From Symbiodinium natans (taxonomy: Eukaryota > Sar > Dinophyceae > Suessiales > Symbiodiniaceae), in contig CAJNDS010002379.1 of NCBI GenBank assembly GCA_905221605.1, positions 1 through 55,000 of the forward strand: 55,000 nucleotides of DNA, in the 5' to 3' direction. Position 1 is the first letter of the stretch. Every line of letters begins with the position of its first letter. This document shows, one piece after another, positions 49,817 to 55,000 of this stretch. Position numbers and translations under genes: made by a program. The notes under the pieces are model-generated. The model was not told the DNA's origin, did not search any database, and saw nothing but the letters and a program-made list of their open reading frames with translations.

Positions 49817-49923
49817 AACTTGGGAATTTTTCCCCCTTTATACGAACAGTCCTTATACGGATTCTCGTACCCCCTATTATAATCCCGAATAAGGACTGTT
49901 AGTATAAGGGGAGCATCCCAACA
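49817..49923. mobile_element. Hairpin element family 5, uninterrupted copy
   Basis: ACTTGGGAATTTTTCCCCCT ... and AAGGACTGTTAGTATAAGGG then GAGCATCCCAA are inverted ends of about 40 bases. Compare 35348-35483. Confidence 0.68.
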
Positions 49924-50159
49924 CTGGACCCACGAATTCTCGTGCCGAAACTGACAAGTGCACGACAGGGTTTAGGGTTTAGGGTTTAGGGTTTAGGGTT
50001 TAGGGTTCCACGCAATCCTGTCCCATCTTGGCCCTGTAGACTCTCTGAAACATGTTCGTGAATGCTCTTAGATTCCCAAGAGCCTATTTCCGAAATCTCC
50101 AAACCCTAAACCCTAAATCCTAGACCCTAAAACCCTAAACCCTAAACCCTTGCAATGCA

Positions 50160-50262
50160 TGCCCAGGCGCCCCTCGTAGGTGAGCTCCCCAACCAGGTCC
50201 ACTCGACCGGACGGATTGATCCCCGATGGGAAGGTCTGGACTTGAGGGGCTTCAGGGGCTTC
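50160..50262 (-). CDS. Candidate exon, minus strand
   Basis: The minus strand reads VQTFPSGINPSGRVDLVGEL TYEGRLGMHCK. It is open and protein-like; no family was recognised. Confidence 0.38.
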
Positions 50263-50269
50263 AGGGGCT

Positions 50270-51480
50270 TCAGGGGGTTTAGGGTTTAGGATTTAGGGTT
50301 TAGGGTTTAGGGCTTAATTAGGGTTTAGGGTGTAGGGTTTAGGGTTTAGGGTTTAGGGGCTTTACGGTTTAGGGTTTAGGGGCTTTACAGTTTAGGGTTT
50401 TTAGTTCTTAAGGTTTAGGTTTAGGGGTTTAGGGTTTAGGGTTAGGGTTTAGGGTTTAGGGGTTTTAGGGTTTAGGGGTTTTAGGGGTTTAGGTTCTTAA
50501 GGGTTTTAGGATTTAGGGTTTAGAGTTTAAGGGTTTGAGGTATGGGTTTAAGCTTTAAGGTTCAGGGTTAAAGATTTTAGGATTTAGGGTTTAAGTGTTT
50601 AGGGTATGCGTTTAGTTTAGGGTTTAGGGTTTAAGGGTTGAGGGTTCAGAGTTTAAGGGTTTAGGGTATGGGTTAAGGGTTTAGGGTTTTAGGGTTTAGA
50701 GTACAAGGGTTTAGGGTATGGGTTAAAAGGTGTAGGATTTAGGGTTCAAGGGTTGTAGGATTTGGAGGAACCCAAAACCCTAAACCCTAAACCCTAAACC
50801 CTAAACCCTAAACCCTAAACCCTAAACCCCTAAACCCTAAACCCTAAACCCTAAACCCTAAACCCTAAACCCTAAACCCTAAACCCTAAACCCTAAACCC
50901 TAAACCCTAAACCCTAAACCCTAAACCCTAGGTTTAGGCCTGGCTGGGGTTTAGGGGCTTCGGGCAGCCTAGGGGTTCAGGGCTTTTTGGGGCTTCAAGG
51001 GTTTTAAGGTGTTCGGGCGTTAGGGCGGTTTAGGGTTTAGGGTTTAGGGTTTAGGGTTTAGGGTTTAGGGTTTAGGGTCTTCAGGGGGATTTAATGTTTT
51101 AGGGCTTTAGGGTTTGGGGGTGTCAGGGTGTTAGGGTTTGGAGTTTTAAACTAGGGCTTTAGGGTCTGACGTTTTGGGGGGCTAGGGATTTAGGGTTTGG
51201 GGGCTTTTACAGGATTTAGAGTTTTGGGGCTTTGGGGTTTGGGGATTTTCGGGTGTTAGTGTTTTAGGGTTTGGGGGTTGTTAGGTTTAGAGTTCAAGGG
51301 CTTTAGGGTCTGTGGGTTTTTGGGTGTTAGGGTTTTCGGGTTTGTAGGGTTCAATGGTTTTAGGGTTTAGAGCTGAAGGGTTTAGGGTTTGGGATTTCAG
51401 GATCTTAGGGCCTTTTGGGTTTTAGGGGATTTAGGGTTCCAGGGTTAGGGGGTTTAGGGACTTTAGGGTTTGGGGGTTTC
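50270..51480 (+). repeat. Long field of degenerate TTTAGGG derivatives
   Basis: About 1.2 kb is mostly TTTAGGG-like with irregular spacing (TTTTAGGGTTTGGGGG, GGTTTAAGGG). It is broken at 50774-50930 by about 21 CCCTAAA heptamers, so the two meet head-to-head. No gene was seen. Confidence 0.85.
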
Positions 51481-51489
51481 GGGTGTTCC

Positions 51490-51575
51490 ATCTTGAAGCA
51501 TCCTTTCCGTTTCTCGACCGTGGGTCTCCAAGGTACGCCATCCAAGCGGCTTAGCAAAGGTCGCTGTCGCGGACA
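51490..51575 (-). CDS. Candidate exon, minus strand
   Basis: The minus strand reads SDMSATATFAKPLGWRTLET then HGRETERMLQDG. It is protein-like and lies directly beside a hairpin element. No family was recognised. Confidence 0.35.
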
Positions 51576-51581
51576 TATCCG

Positions 51582-51682
51582 ACTGTTTGCTTAAGAACCC
51601 CTCCCCAAACAAAATCTTCCAAATCAGGGCAAGATAGGGATTATTATATGATATTTCTTGGGGAGGCTCTTAAGCAAATAGT
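51582..51682. mobile_element. Small hairpin element with GTTTGCTTAAGA ends
   Basis: ACTGTTTGCTTAAGAACCCC TCCCCAA and TTGGGGAGGCTCTTAAGCAA ATAGT are inverted ends of about 26 bases around a 50-base AT-rich loop. One copy was noticed. Confidence 0.65.
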
Positions 51683-52087
51683 TTTTTTTCAGCAACTAGG
51701 AGACATCGTGAGGGTGCCTCTCCCTTCTCATTTGTGGCTCTTGAGCTTCCCGCTGCGCTGAGGCGTACGAAACTGGGGGTTTAGGGGTTGGGGGATTTAG
51801 GGTGCTATTGTTTATGCTTTTAGGGTTTTCGGGTTTTAGGGTGTTAGGGTTTTAGGGTTTAGGGCTTGGGGTTTATCAGGAAGCCCCCCCCCCACCCTTT
51901 CTAACAAAAACCAGAGAACATAACACAAGTGGGACCGTTTACGCTTGCGGTTTAGGGTTCAGTCGGGAGATCAGGTTCCCCGAAACCGTGAACCCTTATC
52001 CCAAATCGAGTTCTCAGAGAAAGTCGATGTTTGGTAATTCACCATGCAAAGGCCCCCATATGCCGAACCCTGAACCCGAAACCCTAC

Positions 52088-52088
52088 C

Positions 52089-52168
<80 letters not shown>
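52088..52168 (-). repeat. AACCCTC variant array
   Basis: About eleven uniform heptamers AACCCTC, a telomere derivative. Confidence 0.92.
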
Positions 52169-52169
<1 letters not shown>

Positions 52170-52199
52170 ACCCTAAACCCTGGACCCTGAACCCTACAT

Positions 52200-52300
52200 G
52201 AACTCAAACGCAAAGTCTACAATTTCCCAGAAAATCTGGGCCTGCGTCCAGGACAAGGAGCCAGCCTGGCGCTTGGATTCTGGTTTCGGGTGGCGCAGGG
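52200..52300 (-). CDS. Candidate exon, minus strand
   Basis: The minus strand reads SLSWTQAQIFWEIVDFAFEF M in one open frame; a second frame is also open. Unassigned. Confidence 0.3.
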
Positions 52301-52552
52301 TTTAGGGTTTAGGGTTTAGGGTTTAGGGTTTGGGGTTTGGGGTTTGGGGTTTAGGGTTTAGGGTTTAGGGTTTAGCGTTTGGGGTTGTGGTTTACCCAGA
52401 TTGCGCACTCTAAAAAATACTCAGCATACCCCTAAATGCAGTTTGCAAAGCAAACCATTGAGATATTTGAAACAGAAGATACACTACCTGTTTCAAGCTG
52501 TGTTTTGAACTAGGCCCAGGAGTAACCTAGGGGCTTATAAGGGAACCCTAAA

Positions 52553-52715
52553 CCCTGGACCCTAAACCCTGAACCCTGAACCCTGAATCCTGAATCCTGA
52601 ACCCTGAACCCTGAACCCTGAACCCTAAACCCTAAACCCTAAACCCTAAACCCTAAACCCTAAACCCTAAACCCTAAACCCTAAACCCTAAACCCTAAAC
52701 CCTAAACCCTAACCC
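52553..52715 (-). repeat. Telomeric array, CCCTGAA then CCCTAAA
   Basis: About eight CCCTGAA-type units followed by about 13 CCCTAAA units. Confidence 0.94.
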
Positions 52716-53030
52716 TCAACGAACCCCCGGAAATGGAATGATGGCCAACTCTGGGTCCTAGTTCATGCTCCTCGCTCAATCGCTTGAGAGGCTTTTTTGT
52801 CGGGTATATGCCCATGGTCTGATGAGCATGGCATTGCTGAGCTTATGGTGGGTGGCTTCAAATCCTAAATCCGAAATCCTAAACCCTAAACCCTAAATCC
52901 GGGATATAGGCGAAACTACCGCACCCCAGCCCTCCGGAACCCTGTAAACCCCAAAGAACCCCATGCTTCCGTCTTGGCGTCTGAAAAGCCCAGTAAGTGC
53001 CTCTGTATCTAGTCGCGCACAAGGTCCTCT

Positions 53031-53205
53031 TACTTGGAAACCCATGTTGACTTAGTAAGTAGGGTCAGCATACCCTAAACCCTAAACCCTAAACCCTAAA
53101 CACTAAACCCTAAACCCTAAACAAGGTGGGTTCTGGGGATTATCAAAGGGCTTCAAGAGGCTACTACGCAGACTTGCTAAGTCAAGAGAGCTTCGAAGTG
53201 GACCC
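53031..53205. mobile_element. Hairpin element family of the gene A insert, with telomeric array
   Basis: CTTGGAAACCCATGTTGACT TAGTAAGT and ACTTGCTAAGTCAAGAGAGC TTCGAAGT are inverted ends resembling those of 1986-2097. A CCCTAAA array (53072-53124) lies in the interior. Confidence 0.55.
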
Positions 53206-53293
53206 GTTCAGGAACTACGTAAGCCAACCCCTCACCCCTGAACCTATCAGGCCCGCCCTACACCGCCAACGTCCTCAACGCAGCCCCGAACTT

Positions 53294-53650
53294 TAGGGTT
53301 TAACCCTAAACCCTAAACCCTGAACCCTAAACCCTAAACCCTAACCCTAAACCCTAAACCCTAAACAAGGTGGGTTATGTTTCGGGTTTAGGGCGTAATC
53401 CCCCAAATCCAAACCTGAACTACCTACGTGTTGAAAAGAATGCTTAGATTTCCGTTCCGAATCTCCGTTGGACCTTCGGGTGTAGGGTTTAGGGTTAAGG
53501 CGAGTAAACCCTTAAACCCTAAACCCTAAACCCTAAACCCTGAACCCTAAAACCTGAACCCTAAACCCTAAGCCCTAGACCAAAAAAAACCTAAACCCTA
53601 AACCCTAATCCCTAAACCCTAGGTCAGGTAAGGCAGCCCTAGGTAAAGTA
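53294..53650. repeat. Telomeric repeats, head-to-head joint, no gene
   Basis: TTTAGGGTTTAACCCTAAAC at 53293 is a head-to-head joint. Further arrays lie at 53510-53630. AGGTAAGGCAGCCCTAGGTAAAGTAAGGCAG near 53624 is a short direct duplication. Confidence 0.7.
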
Positions 53651-53826
53651 AGGCAGTATGGGTACTGTACCATGAAAAACCCTAAACCCTAAGCCCTAAA
53701 CCCTGAACCACCCATAAACAATTCCTCAGAGCCACACCCTTTGAGCCTAAACCCTCATCCCGCACTCCACAACCTGAACCGGCCTGGCCCTCGACCCTCA
53801 AGCCCGCAGAGTAAATCCCTAAAGCC

Positions 53827-53910
53827 CCTTAGGGTTTAGGGTTTAGGGTTTAGGGTTTAGGGTTTAGGGTTTAGGGTTTAGGGTTTAGGGTTTAGGGTTT
53901 AGGGTTTAGG
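53827..53910 (+). repeat. Interstitial telomeric array, TTTAGGG
   Basis: About 12 perfect heptamers. Confidence 0.95.
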
Positions 53911-54050
53911 GCACGAAACCCGCACGCCCCTGTATCCCCTCAATCCCTAAACCCTGAAACTCTTAATCCCTCAAACCCTGAAACCCTAAAATCCCTAAAC
54001 CCTTAAAACCCCCAAACTCCCTAAGCCCTAGAACCCCTAGGGCCCCGAAC

Positions 54051-54088
54051 GTCGAGGTCAATGTACCACAGGTCGTTCTCGTACATAT
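54051..54088 (-). CDS. Kelch exon (NDLW strand)
   Basis: After a CTGAG acceptor the minus strand reads MYENDLWYIDLD and then GTTCGG, a possible donor. It is a canonical kelch strand. Confidence 0.6.
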
Positions 54089-54224
54089 CTCAGCAGACTT
54101 CCCGCCCAATAGTCAGCTACAGGTTGGGGGTGTGAGGGGGATTTGGGTACCGGTACCCTAAACCCTAAACCCTGAACCCTAAGCCCTAAACCCGAAACCC
54201 TCAACCCTCACCCTCAACAGCCCA

Positions 54225-54330
54225 AATCTCATGCTCTTCGCGAGTTGCATACTGAACCCAGGGAAGGAAGAACGATGACAATCCTTTGGGGAGACTTCGA
54301 AGCCCGTGCTCCGGAACCCTACCCTAAACT
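54225..54330 (-). CDS. Possible exon, minus strand
   Basis: The minus strand reads GLSSFFLPWVQYATREEHEI WAV. W.QYA.....EIWAV could be another diverged kelch blade, but the match is weak. Confidence 0.35.
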
Positions 54331-54341
54331 GCCCTAAATCC

Positions 54342-54462
54342 AACTTGGAAGCACTTTTGCCTTCGTGAGAAGGGTTAGTAAGGTGGGCTATGGGGGAGTA
54401 TTATCGGGTTTCTAAGGGATGCGAAGTAGACCTAACGAAGTTAAAAAGGAGCTTCGAAGTAC
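54342..54462. mobile_element. Hairpin element family of the gene A insert, uninterrupted copy
   Basis: ACTTGGAAGCACTTTTGCCT ... AGTTAAAAAGGAGCTTCGAA GT are inverted ends. The interior GGGTTAGTAAGGTGGGCTAT GGG resembles GGGTTGGCAAGGTGAGTTAT in gene A. Confidence 0.6.
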
Positions 54463-54590
54463 ATGCCTGCGTGTGCCGAAGCACCCTAAACCCTAAACCC
54501 TAAACCCTAAACCCTAAACCCTAAACCCTCTCGCTGAAAGCATCGGCTCCCTCAGATGCCCAGTCGGGGAGCAGGCACGTCGCGCCATCC

Positions 54591-54592
<2 letters not shown>

Positions 54593-54626
<34 letters not shown>
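54593..54626. repeat. Poly-C tract
   Basis: About 33 consecutive C. The island to its left has an open minus frame (DGATCLLPDWASEGADAFSE). Confidence 0.95.
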
Positions 54627-55000
54627 TGCCCTTCGCGGCCGAATGCTCTTTGCTGAGGTCGCACGGTTCTTAGGGTCTAGGGCCTAGGGTTTAGGGGTCA
54701 GGGTTTAGGGCGGTTTTGGGTTTGGGGTGTAGCAGCTTTCTGAGAAGTTGCACTGCAATCTCAGCGTCAACATGCACCCTAAACCCAAAACCCTAAACCC
54801 CAAAGCCCTAAACCCTAATCCCAAAACCCTACATCCTATTCCCTAAACCCCAAACCTTAACCACCCCAAGAAAGAGGCGAAATGTTTGACAAGTAGCGCC
54901 TTCTTTGCTCCCGAGATCTTTTCGGGGTACAGGTTGGGGGGGGGAGGGGGTTAGGGTTTAGGGGGGGGGGGGGGGTTAGGGTTTAGGGGGGATGGGGGAG

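Noticed and set aside
2550-54985. Idea that the whole window is a chromosome end
   Set aside because: Arrays occur in both orientations and alternate with unique islands; a telomere would be one terminal array in one orientation.

Overview
The window reads as nuclear DNA of a dinoflagellate, most likely a Symbiodiniaceae-like alga (inference). It has plant-type telomeric heptamers (TTTAGGG/CCCTAAA) in scores of interstitial arrays, short exons with GT-AG introns, short introns that look recently gained, and two paralogous multi-pass membrane proteins of a type I associate with dinoflagellate genomes. No bacterial or organellar genes, rRNA, tRNA or CRISPR array were seen.

Layout. From 0.35 to 2.66 kb on the minus strand lies gene A, and from 8.59 to 11.33 kb, also minus, lies its paralogue gene B. 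Both encode a polytopic membrane protein whose cytosolic part resembles a TIR fold split by two membrane helices. A third minus gene piece (C, 18.6-19.15 kb) carries an intron of the same short-intron family as A and B. The rest of the window, about 45 kb, is a lattice: unique islands of 50-150 bases alternate with telomeric arrays. Many islands translate on the minus strand into half-blades of kelch beta-propellers: an R..HS start strand, an FGG strand, or an NDLW.LD strand. From 40.2 down to 31.2 kb these come in the order expected along a propeller, so they look like exons of one or more large kelch genes whose introns are full of telomeric repeats. A few islands read better on the plus strand, including a terminal exon with one membrane helix at 34.0 kb.

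Two patterns stand out. First, islands with coding character mostly sit between CCCTAAA on the left and TTTAGGG on the right, while the intervals with the opposite flanks (TTTAGGG ... CCCTAAA) hold hairpin elements and dispersed repeats. Read in either direction, an intron therefore looks like an element with telomeric terminal inverted repeats. Second, comparing A with B shows an intron (2529-2629) made almost wholly of telomeric repeats in A, flanked by a short direct duplication, where B reads straight through. Telomeric sequence thus seems to have been inserted into a gene and to be spliced out as an intron.

Several small hairpin (MITE-like) families are scattered through the window, and at least five copies have a telomeric array inside them. 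Low-complexity blocks include a 0.6-kb palindromic minisatellite inside the last intron of gene B, a 1.4-kb poly-G/GATA block at 19.48-20.88 kb, and palindromic minisatellites at 21.4-22.3 and 42.2-42.7 kb. All calls come from reading by eye; exon ends are approximate unless splice sites are named.
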